From Halocaridina rubra (lineage: Eukaryota > Arthropoda > Malacostraca > Decapoda > Atyidae): DNA of 64,000 bases. Positions 23,381 through 36,600 of the stretch are shown here, one piece after another. Below the pieces are notes generated by a model. The model was not told where the DNA came from. It searched no databases and saw only the letters and a program-made list of their open reading frames with translations. The position numbers and the translations under genes were made by a program. How positions within the stretch are numbered: position 1 is the first letter of the stretch; each line of letters opens with the position of its first letter. The DNA lies in NCBI GenBank assembly GCA_037179515.1, contig JAXCGZ010000099.1, positions 15,001 to 79,000 of the forward strand. Reading direction: 5' to 3'.

Positions 23381-24026
23381 GAATATACTAGTATTTCCTT
23401 ACTACGCTTTATTATTTCTACAAAATGCTATAAAAATTATTACCTCTTTTTCCAAGCTAAAAATTAGATTTTTTCGTAGCTGCAGACACAGATAAACACA
23501 TTAATTTAGATAGATCCTAAATAATATATTCCCACATATAAATATCTTCCCTCTCCACGCCGTACCAATGACTAGTCGCAGGTAAGACTAACACTAAAAT
23601 GCAAATTAAAAATGTAAATAATAACTCTCAACATCCTATCTCCTGCATGCAGTTGACAAGTAGGATTTTTTTTTCTTTTGTCAGAATAGGAAATAGTGTC
23701 CTATTGTGTGCGTTATACATACGGGAAACGAGACCTGTTATGTTTGCATGTTGACATTCCACTTTGTCTGCTCTGACAACGAATTTCTCTGCAAGATTAT
23801 AAGCGAGACGTGGGGTCGTACTGTAACGAAGGCGAATTTGATTTCACAGAAAGTGGATGCGTTTTCGCCAGTCCCTGTACAGGCTGCATTTCTGACAATA
23901 GAACTGCGATGTCCTAAAGTACTAAACAACAGATTACAAGAGTTAAGAATTAATAAAACTTTCATTTGTTCGTGTGACCATATTTTCTCTTCATTGGTAA
24001 TATAAGTAATTATAGTTATATTTACA
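23381..24026. other. Unassigned stretch
   Basis: A 99-codon plus-strand frame (23706-24005) lacks any recognised motif or convincing splice sites, so I do not call it a gene. It is followed by (AAT)n at about 24027-24083. Confidence 0.45.
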
Positions 24027-24037
24027 ATAATAATAAT

Positions 24038-24085
<48 letters not shown>

Positions 24086-24129
24086 ATATGTTTCAGGAAT
24101 GTAATTTAAAATGTGACCATTAGTTTTTG

Positions 24130-24300
24130 AGAATCCATTATCAAAGTACCTCTTTCTGTCAACACTCTCAGACTCATGGTCTGCTTTAAAAACTTATGAA
24201 ATATGCTATCATTCACCTCTAGCTTCAAGTGACTGTAGATTGAACTCCTTTAGTCTTTTCTTATAACTCTAGTCTCATAGCTCTCTACCTGTGTAACATA
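24130..24300 (-). pseudogene. CR1-like LINE remnant
   Basis: CACCTCTAGCTTCAAGTGAC followed by AACTCCTTTAGTC aligns with the CR1-like copy around 10205-10265, in the part encoding LDLPSLEARRVRGDM. Many stops and indels are present. Confidence 0.55.
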
Positions 24301-24596
24301 TTCTTAATTGTCAATACCAAGCTTACACATTGCATATATCACACAAGTATGTTGTGAATATGCGTGTGTGCGTGCATGGTGTGTACGATACATGTGTGTA
24401 TGCGTGATTATGGGAGATTTTAGAGAGAGGGTAACATAGCCTTGTTTTTATTCCTTTCCTCATAAAAGAATTTTCTCTTGTCAGTTGACCTATTTTTCTG
24501 TCAATCCAGCCATGGCTTTTCTCATGACAAGGAGATTTTTATCCAAGACTTAGGCCTAGATAATATCAGGGGGATAAAAGGGGATAGTAAGTTCTC

Positions 24597-24727
24597 CTCC
24601 TCCTCCCCTTCCTCCTCCTCCTCCTCTTCCTCCTCCTGTTTCTTCTTCTTCTTCTTCTTCTTCTTCTTCTTCTTCTTCTTCTTCTTCTTCTTCTTCTTCT
24701 TCTTTCTTCTTCTTATTATTATTATTA

Positions 24728-24811
<84 letters not shown>
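24597..24811. repeat. Compound microsatellite (CTC)n-(CTT)n-(ATT)n
   Basis: Three trinucleotide arrays in series, in near-mirror order to part of the 19.2-19.6 kb array. Confidence 0.95.
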
Positions 24812-24960
24812 TCTGCATAACCTTGTGGTCCATCTGGTACTCAACTAACCTAAATTCAATAATTTTCCTATTTCCACCTTCTGGAGAAGTGGATGCCATT
24901 GGGGTTCTAGTGCCGTTCCATTAACCCACTTCCCAATATTTCCCATTTCAGTACGTTCGT

Positions 24961-25115
24961 TCTTGTTTTACGTCACGGACTCCCTTTTCTACCAAGGGCT
25001 AGGACGGTTGCCTTCTTGCGAAGGACTTGTTTTGGCAGATATAATCGTTACCCTGAGTGCATACCCTTGCTAACCTCAGACCGTGACGGGGCGCGAACCC
25101 TCGACCTGACGCCTA
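24961..25115 (-). mobile_element. tRNA-derived SINE, 5'-truncated
   Basis: The body and B box (GGTTCGCGCCCC on the minus strand) are present, but the A-box part of the tRNA head is missing: homology stops at about 25115. Confidence 0.88.
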
Positions 25116-25497
25116 TATAGTCAAATTTACCAAGTTGACCAATGGCTAGATGACATGTGAATGTCACTTGTATAAGCAGGTTAACCCCAAGTAATATCTC
25201 TTCAAGGAGAAAGTTGCAAATTACACTGGAATTCAAAATAATATCATTCATGTGTTGAGCTACCTGGAGTTTTTCTCTATAACTCAATTTGCTTTCATTA
25301 CGAGTTTTGCTTTGAATTTTTTTAGGTGCCTTCCTATAGGGAATTTGATGCCACATATACCCTAGTATTTATTAATTCACGGCGTCTATATTTCATACTA
25401 TTTATATATTTTTTTTATTATTATTATATATATTTATTTGTTCTTCGTCTGAATGTTTTTTTTTTTTATCAAATTATAGCCATTTTATTTATTTTAT
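25116..25497. other. Unassigned AT-rich stretch
   Basis: Nothing recognisable is present apart from short T-runs. Confidence 0.5.
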
Positions 25498-25900
25498 TAT
25501 GACTGTGACGGGGACGAACAAAGGAATTTTTCCTCTTCTTGCCCGAGCACCAAGGAAACATTCCTGAAAAGTAACAGCTTAAGGATTAGGCAGAAATAAG
25601 AGAATGATAAATAGTGATAGGATAGGCTGAAAGAATAGTCAAAGTGATATATAATAATGATAAGAAAGAACGCGAAGAAAAATGGAGGTGGGGAGTGTTG
25701 GGACTTGTCAGACGTAAAGGGATACTGAGAGATGAATAACGAATAGGTCAAAATATTCGGTGTCGTTGTAGGAATATGAAAAGAACCATAATTGAAAAAA
25801 GAAATAACATCGAACTGTCCTGACCAGTCATATTTAAATGCATAAGATCTTCAATTGTAGTATCGCAGCGGGCGACTGGTACCATAGGCCAACCTATGAC
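25498..25900 (+). repeat. Interspersed repeat R-B, long copy
   Basis: The longest uninterrupted R-B copy, about 400 bp, from GACTGTGACGGGGACG to TAGGCCAACCTATGAC. It gives the approximate full length of the family. Confidence 0.8.
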
Positions 25901-26036
25901 AGAATATTTATTGCATAGGATTACATAACTTTATTATCTTAACTAAAAATTTTGTATATATTCATAAATTTTATTCCAAAATTTTACAAATAAATGGAAA
26001 ATGTTTTGCTAAAATAATGAAATTAGATAAACATTT

Positions 26037-26038
<2 letters not shown>

Positions 26039-26114
<76 letters not shown>
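26039..26114. repeat. (TA)n microsatellite
   Basis: About 38 TA units. Confidence 0.96.
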
Positions 26115-26117
<3 letters not shown>

Positions 26118-26210
26118 CGCCAGAATTTAACAAAGAAGACAAGACTTCAGCTCCAAGATTACAATTGCCTACGGGTCCACCAGGACCCCGTTCCACCATA
26201 GGGGCAATAT

Positions 26211-26344
26211 CTTTTTTTTTTATGAGTGTGACACCGGGGCAGGAAGAAAGTTGCCCTCATCAAGAAAGGCCCGTGCAAGAAGAAAACATTAAGACGAAGA
26301 AAAAGTAAAAGGTTAAGGACAAGGCAGAGATGAGGTACAGCAAC
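26211..26344 (+). repeat. Interspersed repeat R-B, partial
   Basis: The TATGAGTGTGACACCGGGGC end of the family is preceded by a T-run. The distal half is missing. Confidence 0.75.
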
Positions 26345-26415
26345 ATTAACAGCTACCATATTTAAGTAAAATACACAGAGAGAAAGGTTACCATTACTTG
26401 CCTAATTCCTCCTAC

Positions 26416-26610
26416 CTGATTGTAATGGCTTAAAGGAATCCCATACCGTCGAGTTTCTTTCGGTTTGTCGATGATCTTAAAGAGATCAGCTACCGCCTTA
26501 GTGAACACCTCGGTTAGAGTCATTACTTCTAAATCCAGACTCGGGAAATAGCAAACGCATATGCTTTCCGATTTTTGCCCTGAATTATAAGGAGTATTCT
26601 CTTCCGCCAT
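26416..26610 (-). CDS. Orphan coding-like exon, possible first coding exon
   Basis: I do not recognise the protein. The minus strand reads MAEENTPYNSGQKSESICVC..., ending YGIPLSHYNQ, and stops at a consensus donor (CAG then GTAGGA, 26415-26411 on the minus strand). The exon is phase 0 at the donor and would give 65 residues. Base composition is more balanced than the flanks. The C-terminal half (MTLTEVF...LF...YGIPL...Q) resembles the other orphan exon at 62229-62417. A first exon of an unidentified gene or a relic of a multicopy family are both possible. No downstream partner exon was found. Confidence 0.4.
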
Positions 26611-26846
26611 TGGCCAGACATTGCTTATAGCCTTAAGGACAAAAGTAAAAGCAGCAATATTGTTATTTTTATTTACAAATACCTTCCAGTATATGATATT
26701 CTCATTAGTTCAAGTCTTTTCTTTACTACTTGAACTAAATTCATTGTTATTCACACTTCGGTGATGTAAGATTTGAAGCCTCTTAAAGCTTGACCTAAAA
26801 AATGATTTGCATAATTCTCAAGCAAACCAAATCTGTCACAGTATCA

Positions 26847-26848
<2 letters not shown>

Positions 26849-26887
<39 letters not shown>
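26849..26887. repeat. (TCTA)n microsatellite
   Basis: About ten perfect TCTA units. Confidence 0.95.
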
Positions 26888-26888
<1 letters not shown>

Positions 26889-27354
26889 AAAAAAAAAAAC
26901 TATCATATCAACACGTTCAAAATTTATGTTATAACTGACACCTGCGAGGCTGTAAGTCTCCACTCACTGAGAAAAAAAATAGTCATAACACGTCTAGGTA
27001 ACTCGTGCGTGTCAAAAGCTGGATGAAAATATACGGCCTTTTGTAAACTCCAAACTCATTCTCCCGCTAAAATAAGTATTTAAATTTTCGGTCAAAATAA
27101 GTTCAAACGTCACATTTTTTGTTTATATACAGAAAATGCCGAGTAGAAATGTTCCGCCGGCTTTGACTGAATTTAGATTTCATGACAAAATTTGTCAATT
27201 AAAAATGGTGATGTGAAATTTACTAAAGATTTTGGCTTATTTTTTTTAATTCCACTATTTATTTATATTTCTACTTACTTATCTATGTATTTATTTATTT
27301 ATTTGCCTATCTATCTATCTACTTATCTATTATAATAATATATAATAAGCTTCA

Positions 27355-27870
27355 AAATGTGAGGCCTAAACTTGAATATACTTCACCCTTTTAAAATCCG
27401 CTCTTCAAAATGCCTATTAATAAACTGAAGAAAGTTCAAAGACGTGATACGAATTTGACAACGAAGATACGTAATCTTATGAGGAATGGCTGAAGGAGTT
27501 AGACTTACCATCACTTGAAGCTAGATGGATTAGGAGGAATATGGCAACAGTTCTTAAATTCAATCATAGTTTTGACAGAGTGGATAGGGAGTGATAGTTT
27601 GATAGAAGTGCTCTAGAACTAAAAGTCATAGTTTGATAGAAGTGGTTCTAGAACTAAAAGTCAGTGAGAAGCTTTGTAAGAAAACTTCTCTGCCGAATGT
27701 AACGAAGTACTTTTTGTAGTCTTAGAATACTTGATGAATTGGAATTCGCTATGGGAGGAAGCAGTAAATGCAAAATGCATTCATAGTTTTAAAGATAGTT
27801 ATTCTAATTGTTAGTAAGTTTAGAACCGGCAAGTAAACGGGGAGTTACGAGCAAGGAGCACTTTCCTGTA
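27355..27870 (+). pseudogene. CR1-like LINE, 3' remnant
   Basis: Translates in broken frames to the C-terminal part of the 10-kb CR1-like protein: LKKVQRRDT, then KELDLPSLEAR, then a FDRVDRE-like segment, and ends with the family's 3' UTR. An approximately 33-bp phrase with AGTTTGATAGAAGTG...CTAGAACTAAAAGTCA is duplicated in tandem (about 27596-27662). Confidence 0.8.
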
Positions 27871-28146
27871 AGCATAATTAAGTGTGTACCTCAACGTGAG
27901 GGCATTATATTTCATGACACCACTATCAACCATAAACAACATCAACCCTGAGTTATTTTTACTACAGGAGTATTATTTTTGGACATCACCTGAGAAGAAC
28001 TAGGTCATCTCTTTTTTACGAAGTGATTGCATAATATCTATTATATACACGGTGTATATGTAATAATTTAAGGTATTTATTGACAAGGTATATATGAGTA
28101 TCCTTATTATCAATAAGCCCTCCACTTATACAGGTTAGGTTAGATA

Positions 28147-28290
28147 TTTTTTATATATGTGTAACACCAGGACGGGCAAATAAATTGCCCTTATCAGACC
28201 TGGGCACAAATAGAACATAAAACAAAGACAAACGTTGGTGAGGAGTGTTGTGACTTGTCAGATGTGAGGTAATAAGAGATCGTAATATAT
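28147..28290 (+). repeat. Interspersed repeat R-B, partial
   Basis: GTGTAACACCAGGACGGGC and GTGTTGTGACTTGTCAG are present with a central deletion. Confidence 0.75.
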
Positions 28291-28443
28291 CTTTGGAGAG
28301 TATATACCCTGTTCTACACAAAGTAAATTGGGGTTCATAACCAGCAGAACTATTATTGTATTTCATTACCTAATAACAGATCATTGTATTTTACCAGAGA
28401 AACAGAACCCTAGGAAATTAAGTATGCTACTTATAAGTTCTTA

Positions 28444-28588
28444 ATGGTAAATGTTTACTTTTGCACACCATATAAGTGAAATGAAGAAACAAAGTGTCTT
28501 AAACTATATAACTAACCCAACCGAACCAAACATAGTGGAGCTCATGAGATATTTCCTGCTGGGGGGTGCAAAAGTAAATATTTACCAT
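28444..28588. mobile_element. Small inverted-repeat element (145 bp)
   Basis: The left end ATGGTAAATGTTTACTTTTG is matched by the complementary right end AAAAGTAAATATTTACCAT, about 26 bp with one or two changes. The interior is non-coding. I could not see a clear target duplication. Confidence 0.65.
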
Positions 28589-29467
28589 AAACCCATACTA
28601 ATGAACTCATTAAGATTGTATGGACAAAACCTTTCCTACTAATCAGGGTGAGAAAACATCTCAGTTGCATCTTTTTATTATATTTTATGCTTTATATTAG
28701 AATATTTGCTTGCCTGATTTGTGAAAATGTTGTAGGTGCTGTAAGCAAAAATATTCTAAGGCTGGAGTAGCTTAGGAATGCATAAAGATTTTACTTTTAT
28801 GTTACTGAATAATATCCTTGTACCTCCTGTTTCCCAGTAATCTGGAAGAAGAAAGTACTTGAAATGTCTGTTGAGTGTAAATTAAGTATGATATTAGTGT
28901 ATTGTCACTCCTCAAAACAGCAACATTTTGCGCTGTTTAGTTAGGTTATGAGTTCCTCTTCAGACTTTCAGGAGCTACCAATTATCAAATCTCGCTGGAC
29001 AGTTTGTGTAAGCCTTTGAATATTTATGCAGTGCATCTGAGGATTCCATTCAGTTTAGAAATATCATCAATGTATATAGGAGCCGCAGTAGGTCAGTGGT
29101 AAAACACACGACTCAGGATGCGACTAATGTGGTTTTGAGGCCACCGGGGGTGTCAGGAACAGCTACCAGCCTTAATCCTTTAGCTCAAACTTGGAATGGG
29201 GAATAAATGTTGAAGAAGATCGTAGACAAGGAGGTGATATGCCTTGGTTGGCAGTATCCCTCACTAATTTCATTAAAAATTAATGTCTGAAAGACAAAGG
29301 AAAAGTAGGTATACCATCTACATTTGATTCTGTGAAAAGATGAGGTCCATATCATGGGAACAGGAAGGTTATATATTTTTTTGCAAAGTCGTTTTAGATA
29401 GTTTTCTTCATAAGATATTGCCCATTAAAGGTTTTGGGTAACGTAAGTAGTTATGGTGTATTAAGGT
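28589..29467. other. Unassigned stretch with a possible second tRNA-like SINE head
   Basis: At about 29083-29150, a tRNA-like segment has GTAGGTCAGTGG (A-box-like) and GTGGTTTTGAGGCC (B-box-like). It is followed by an unrelated body. The match is weak and the boundaries unclear. The rest is AT-rich and unassigned. Confidence 0.35.
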
Positions 29468-29783
29468 AGTAGGTTGGCCCATGGCACCAACCGCCCGTTG
29501 CAATACTACAGCTGAAGAGTCTTTTGGACTTAAATAAAACTGTCCAGGACAGGTCGATGTTAAATCTTCCTTCAGTTACGGTTCTCTTTCTATGCCTACA
29601 TCAACACCGAATATTCTTGGATATTCGTTACACATGTCTTATTATCCCTTCACATCTGACAAGTCACAATACACCCCATCTCTGTTTCTCTCTATGTTTT
29701 CTTTGTGCCCAGGCTCGATGAGGGTAGATTTTATTTTATTTTTTTTTTTTTTTTGTCCTGGTGTCAATCATTATAAAAAAACT
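29468..29783 (-). repeat. Interspersed repeat R-B, inverted, well preserved
   Basis: Runs from GTAGGTTGGCCCATGGCACC to the A-rich end ATTATAAAAAAAC. In this orientation it looks like a retroposon with a 3' A-tail. Confidence 0.85.
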
Positions 29784-30631
29784 TCAACTCTAAGGTGCAT
29801 AATCTCCCCAAAATATAAAGTTTTACCAGATAATTCCAAAAAATACTTCTATAACCGTTACTGAAATAAATTTGAATTTTTCCATCCTGAACCATTAATC
29901 AAGTTGATTTTTTATTACTCTTCCTTTAATTTGCACATCATTATTTTAATTCTGTATGGGTTAATTTTAGCGAGATTTGACGATTGGCGCCACCTGGCTG
30001 TATACCCTAGAACTCATAATCTATTTACATACCAAGGAATATTTGCATTTTGGTCAGTGAAAATTTGTAAATGTCATACCATGTGCACGCCAGGGAGGAA
30101 GAAATAGCTTGGCCAAAAATAATTGAAATCTAGTTTGGTATTTATGCTGATTTAAGGTATTGCTTTTTTGGGTTACCTTTATAAACAGAGCTGAATTCTT
30201 ATTAGATTAGGTTTAAAAAGTAACAATAAATTAAGTTGTGTGAATATTTTCTTGCTCTCTAAATAGCTTGTAACTTACTTTGTAATTGGTATGTAATTTT
30301 TTTATACTATTTGACTTACAGGGAGTTAATATTTTTATAACAATCGTTTTATTGATAAGGCTCTAACATGTTCTTAAAAAGATATTTATGTAGGTGATGA
30401 CCTTTACAATTACTTATCAAGTTCCTTTACTCATCCTTTGGAAGACCTAATGGAAACTCTTAGTGTTTCTGTAATTGTTCTGATGCAGAATTTAAATGCA
30501 TTTAAGGTGACTTAATTTAGACAGAGATTATATTTTCACAAGAATATCATCACATGTGTACTATTCCTTTCTTTGCCTATAATTAGACAATTGGCGAAAT
30601 CTCTTACTATGCTCATTTTTCTTCTCTATAG
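29784..30631. other. Region upstream of METTL22 coding exons
   Basis: AT-rich sequence with no repeat that I recognise. The acceptor TTTTTCTTCTCTATAG at 30616-30631 implies at least one upstream non-coding exon, but I cannot place the promoter or first exon. Confidence 0.5.
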
Positions 30632-33600
30632 GATATAGCGAGTTGTTACGAACTACAACGAAAAATGTCTGCCGCCTCAGCAGTCGAGGTTGATGAAGAT
30701 GAGAATGAAAATGAAAAGAAAGATCTTGCCAAATATTACAAGGTCTCTTCCGAAGTGATGGGGTTTACCAAGGGCAAGTCTGTTGATGGAGCATCAGGTT
30801 AGATATTTACTCTTACTTTAATGACCCAGAATTATAGAATTTCTGTACCCTCTTATTTTTATACATAGTTATTTTTATGTAGAATTAGAATTTCATAGCA
30901 CAATATCAAGTACCTTCACATTCATTGTTGTGTGTTAAATATTTTATTTTGTGATAATTCATAGTATGGTTTGGACTCTCAATTGTGCCCTGACAAACTA
31001 TGTTTTAATTTTTTTAGGATATTGTTACTTTCATTTTTCATCCAAGGTACTATGATCATATTAACTGTGAAGTTTTGCTTCATAGCAAAGAAGCTTCATC
31101 TGTCGAATATGTTGGAAAAGGCCTTTGCTGATGTGATCAGATATTTGTATAATGAAAACTATTTGTTCTTCAACAAGTACAATATGTGAAACAAGGGAGC
31201 AAGCACTGATAAGTTCACATCAAATATCCAATTACTTTCAGCATTTACCTCTGCTACTATCGGTAAGGTGTGGCTAGATAATGTCTCATGTTATAAAAGA
31301 ATTAGTTTCTCTATAGTTTATGGTAATACAGGGAATATCTCTCTTACATTTGGATTTTTTTTTCCTGTAAAGAGCCTTTTGGCTGATTACATTCTTATTT
31401 TTTTAAACTATTGTCAAACCCTATTCTAGGAATTAATTGAAAAAATGAATTAAATATCCTTCATCAGAAAATAACCAAAGGAAATATTTCTATAGTAATA
31501 TGTTCAGAAAACCTTAAACAGGCATTCTACAGTCTCCAGTATATGGACTTTTTTTTTTATCAAGTTCAGGCTTTGACATCCTTCATGCGCCTATGCATTT
31601 ATCTCTTCTTTTGTCTTCTTAATCCTATTTTTCCTCTATCATCCCAAGTCTCCTGCTTGTAAATTTTGTTTATATACTATATTACAAAGAGCATAGTATA
31701 ATATTTATTCAGTAGATGGAACTTTGTATGATATTTCTGTCAAAACTTTCAGGTAATTCTGATCCTGATGTGGTACCTCATTGTCAAGGGAGCAACAGAA
31801 AGGCTCTGACAAGGGTTAACCAAAAATCAGTAAAAGATAATAACAGAATAAATATGGATAAAGAGTTGGAAAAGGTGAAGGAGGGTAGTAATGAGGAAGA
31901 GGAACTGTATGAGTGTCTTCTTGGAGCAAATGGCCAAGTGATACTGTGGAGCTCTCAGAGGGAAAGTAGGACAATCCTTTCTTTTTGACCACATGAGGTA
32001 GTTTGTAAACCATAGTTTATGTTTTGGATGTAAAGCAATATCCTTTCAGTTGTGCTCCTTGTGTAAGCTTCTGTCATTGCAGTCTACAAGATAATTTATG
32101 TTGTTACCATTTCCTGTTTGCTTGCTTGCAATAAAGCTAGATGTGACTTATCCAGTTGCTTCTGTGTAGATGTCTTGTTACTGGAGGAATGTTAGTAAGT
32201 CTCTGGTACAAATATTGTACATATAAAAAATTTTCTTAGACCTTTGTGATAGTCTTAGTTTTTGTAACTGTCTAAAGCAAGTTGATAAAGGAACTTCAGA
32301 GATATTTTCTGATGTGCGCAACATCTTTTGCCATCTATAGTTTAATTGTTCTGTGACTTGTAGGAATTATAGTTTGTCTTGGTATTAGTTTCCATATTGC
32401 TCACAAATATTACTAATGATAAAGGCATTCCTTTATTTACCTTTCCAAACCTTATTGTGTAACCTGTTTTGCCTCTTCTTTTTTTTTCTGACTCCCAAAA
32501 CTTTATTTCATATCCCTTTGTTTTTGACTAACAACATAATACCACTGTCTGGTTTAAAAAAAAAATAAAATAAAAATATGCATACCGGAAAGCCAGAAGA
32601 AATATGTTTCAGAAAATGCAAAGAAACTATTCCTTTTAAAGAATTCACGACCAATCTTTCATACTTTTGCGACAGAAGATATATCACAAAAGTTTTCTTC
32701 TCATACTTGTGCGCCTTCTCCTATCAGGGTCTACAGTGGGGTTATAGTCTATGGAAAGAAGCTGCACAATAGAAGTAATTAAACCTCTTCCATTGCACTA
32801 TTAATATAATCTCATTCACATTTAGGCGCTCAAAGAATAGCTTTGTAAAAGTGCGAGGGCTCAATAGATAAATTTGAGATAGATTTGTCACAAAATGATG
32901 GAAGTATATGCAGTTATTTATTTTAGTATTACTTATTTTAATTTCTTCTTTGTAAGCATTTTTCTAATACTCTCCAGTCTGTAGCATATTGGTTTGAGTT
33001 GATTGCAACGTTGCAAACTGTGTTTACTTTTGACCTCACTGTTTGGCACGAATGGCCTTTTTTGCCCTGCTGCTTGGATTATGCCATATTTTTATATTTA
33101 CCTACCACCATGTGGTGTTAGGGAGGGCATCCAGACAAAGTGTAAGTACAATACAGAAATCAAGGCTTAATTCAGACTGTACAGGAGGTTGTGAATAGAT
33201 TACATGCAAAGCATAGACATTTTATGTAAGAGTTTTGACTATAGTCAGTTTTTTACTTACAAGAGTAGTGAAAGAACTACTTAACCTCATGAGATGAGGG
33301 ACAACGGTATTGTCTTTAAGGCTATAAACCTCATGTCACTAATGTCAATACTTTGACCTACTTTACAAACAAATTAAGGCAAGTATATTGGTCATATGCC
33401 AGCTGTCAGTATTGGTTTATACTCCTCTGGTTATGCCATCTGATTGCACCCAATGAAAATGGCACGACTAATTCAAAACACAAATTTATCTACCCTGCTT
33501 AGTTATGATGATTGTTTCCCTGTCTGTGAGTACATTTGCCTCGAGAATATGTGATTATTTTTAGTTGATTATAGTATATTATGCATTTTATGTCCTATGT

Positions 33601-36600
33601 GAAGAATATGGTTGCTAAAACTGTAGCAGATAAATTGAGGTAGTTATACTTGAGCGTACCCTACCTATCCTCGTGCCTTCTTCTGGCAATTTTTTGTAGC
33701 ATGAAGAAAAATTCTGGTCCAGTAGGATTATCAGCCTCCCTCTTAAACCCTCTCAGTTTACTGTGCAACACTTGGAATACTATTGTTGTAATCTTTCTTT
33801 CCGACCAACGGGGATAATTATTACTATATACAGTACATTATTTATAATTTGGTGAGGTGAAAATATTTAGAACAAATATTCTTTCCTAGCTTATCTTGAT
33901 GTACTGGGGCAAGAGAATAGGTATAAGTTACCACTATCATGCAGTCTCTCAGCTTATGCATACAAAATAATATATTTAGATCCCCTGTGGTTTGGGTGAA
34001 AGAATACCACACCCTAATTTCCTGCATGTCATAAGCTCCAACTAGAAAGGGTAGGGAAACATAGAACTAGAAATACCTTCCTCCAGCTGAGAGTAGAGGT
34101 GAAGGTGTCTGGGTTATCTTGAAGTCCTGGTGCCTCCCTTTTTAACATAGTGTCAGCCACCCTGCTAGGTTAAGCAATATATAGTGCCTTATTGAAAAAA
34201 AATGCTGAATATCTTATCATTGTGAAAAGGTACTCCCTTCACTGACAGTTTTACCTCTCACCTTTAATGCTGTGTGATTTGAAAAGTTCATTAGTTATGA
34301 TATAATTTATTTTCAAGAGGATATCTATCCCTTTTAGAAGAATGTAATTGCATCGAATCTGTTTATATGTCTTTTATATATCTTAGATTGAGGCATGGTC
34401 GTTGTTTTCGTTGTTTGAACATTTTATTTTCATTGTTATTGAGTATATACATTTGTCTTTCATTTTTATTATTTTATTAGTTGTTTTATCCTAGTGCAAC
34501 TAGCAGGATGTCCATACTGCCTGATCCTGTTCTTTGTATCTTTACCCCTTATGGCTGCATTTGTATGGCATTGGAAAAAAAAAGTCTGGAAGGAAAGTAT
34601 TGCCATCCCTTCACTTTCATATTCGTTTTACCAGTTGTTGCTATATGCAGACAAAGCTATTGTATAATTCTTATTCCTCCACAAGTATGGATTACACTTT
34701 TTGTTAAATTATTCAGTACACTGAGAATATAATGATGATATTCTTTTTATCCTATCACGAGGAATATGTTATATTTGCTTAAGAAAGCTAATAAGACTTA
34801 AGATTTACTAGCACTAAGCATTATAGAATAAGTTATTGTAACTTACTCAGTTGGAAATTGATATCTAAATAGGTAACAGCGACAATCAGTTTAATAATGT
34901 TTTATATGACTTGTTACATTCTTTTTTTTATGCTTTTCAGGTGAGTTTCATTCTGTCAAATAAAACATCTCATTTTTTTCTGCATACTTTACTTTTTGAA
35001 AGTTTTTAAAACTATTGTGACCAGGATTGAATCATTGATATAATCTTTTATCATAATTAAACTTCCCAATTGCTTGCTGTAAAATGAATTGTTATTGTGC
35101 TCTGTATATTGGATTTTGCAGTCATTAAATTAACAAAGTGTATTTTAGACCTTTTCCTTGGTAATTAGGAAGAAGGAATGCAGCCCTTATTTTCCCTGCG
35201 TGTTGTAAGAGCGAACTAAAAGCAATAGGAGAGCACAGAGCAGGGTATCCTCTCTCTCTCTGAGCTTTTTTTTCTCGCCACGAAATAGCTTATTGAAGAG
35301 GTGAGAATGTGCAAGTTATAATGAAGCCGTATTGCTGTCTACCTCATTTTTGGTTGTGGCCACCCAGGGCGCTTGAGCAGGATATGACCATCTTGGAAAA
35401 AGAATTCTTGAAATAAAAAATTTTTACGTGCTGCTGTAATTTGTTTTCTCATTAATATTTGCCAAATGCTTTTAAAGAAAGCCTTGTCAAGTTAAAACAA
35501 AAATAATAATTATACAGTATTTATATAGTTCTTCATTACAGCTGTCCTCTCAAGATTCGACTTTTTATATCCTACATCCAAGACCTTGGATATAAAGGAC
35601 GAGAATTTGAAGGTTACACTCGATGAAGATGGCGATTCGCTGGTGGTGAGGAAGAATCAGCTGAACAAAAAGGAAGATGTTTTGTTGATTGGTGAGTTTT
35701 GGATGTATGCATTGTTTTAAACACTTATAAACTGATTCATGTTTATCCTAATTAGTTGGTGACTGGGTGTTTTGGGAGGAAGAATGCTATACATATTCCC
35801 ACTGTCATACGAGGCACCTGAAAGGGACATTTTTTTTATGCTAGAGAAAGAATTACACCCTCATCTTCCCTGCTTGTTGTGAGAACCAACTAAGATGTGG
35901 GGTCGATGTTTCTGGCCAGTTTTCTCCATTTGTTTCTCTCCCATTCCTCATCACCCAACAAACCTTTAGACCTACGCTTTGGTCTCCCTCTCCTTCTCCT
36001 ACCCTGTATATCCATTTCCATCCCTCTCCTCCCAACATACTGTTCATCCCTCCTAACGCCATGACCATACCATCTTAATCTACTTTCTTGTATCTTATCT
36101 GATATTTCTCTAACTTTTGAGGTACCTCTAATTACCTCGTTTCTGATCTTATCTCTTCTTGTCACCCCACACATCCATCTCAACATCCTCATCTCTGCCA
36201 CATCCAGCTTTTTCTCTTGTGTCTTCTTTATTGCCCATGTCTCTGCTCCATACATCATCGCAGGTCTCACAACTGTCTTATGCACTTTACCCCTCAACTT
36301 AATCCCTATTTTCCTGTCGCACAGCACCCCAGACACTTTCTTCCAGTTCTTCCATCCTGCTTGTATTCTGTGGGTTATTTCTGACTCTAGGTCACCATCC
36401 TCTGCTACTATTGATCCCAAATACTTGAACTTTTCAACTCTTTTCAACACCTTCCCCTGCAAATTGACCTCCCCATCCTCATCATCTCTCAGCCTCAAGT
36501 ACTCTGTCTTCTTCCTGCTTATTTTCAGTCCTCTATCCTCCATCACTCTTCTCCACTCCTCAAGCTTCTCCTCCACTACCTCTCGTCTGTTGCTACACAG

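Noticed and set aside
23706..24005. 99-codon plus-strand frame as a gene
   Set aside because: No recognisable domain, no good splice signals or conserved composition.
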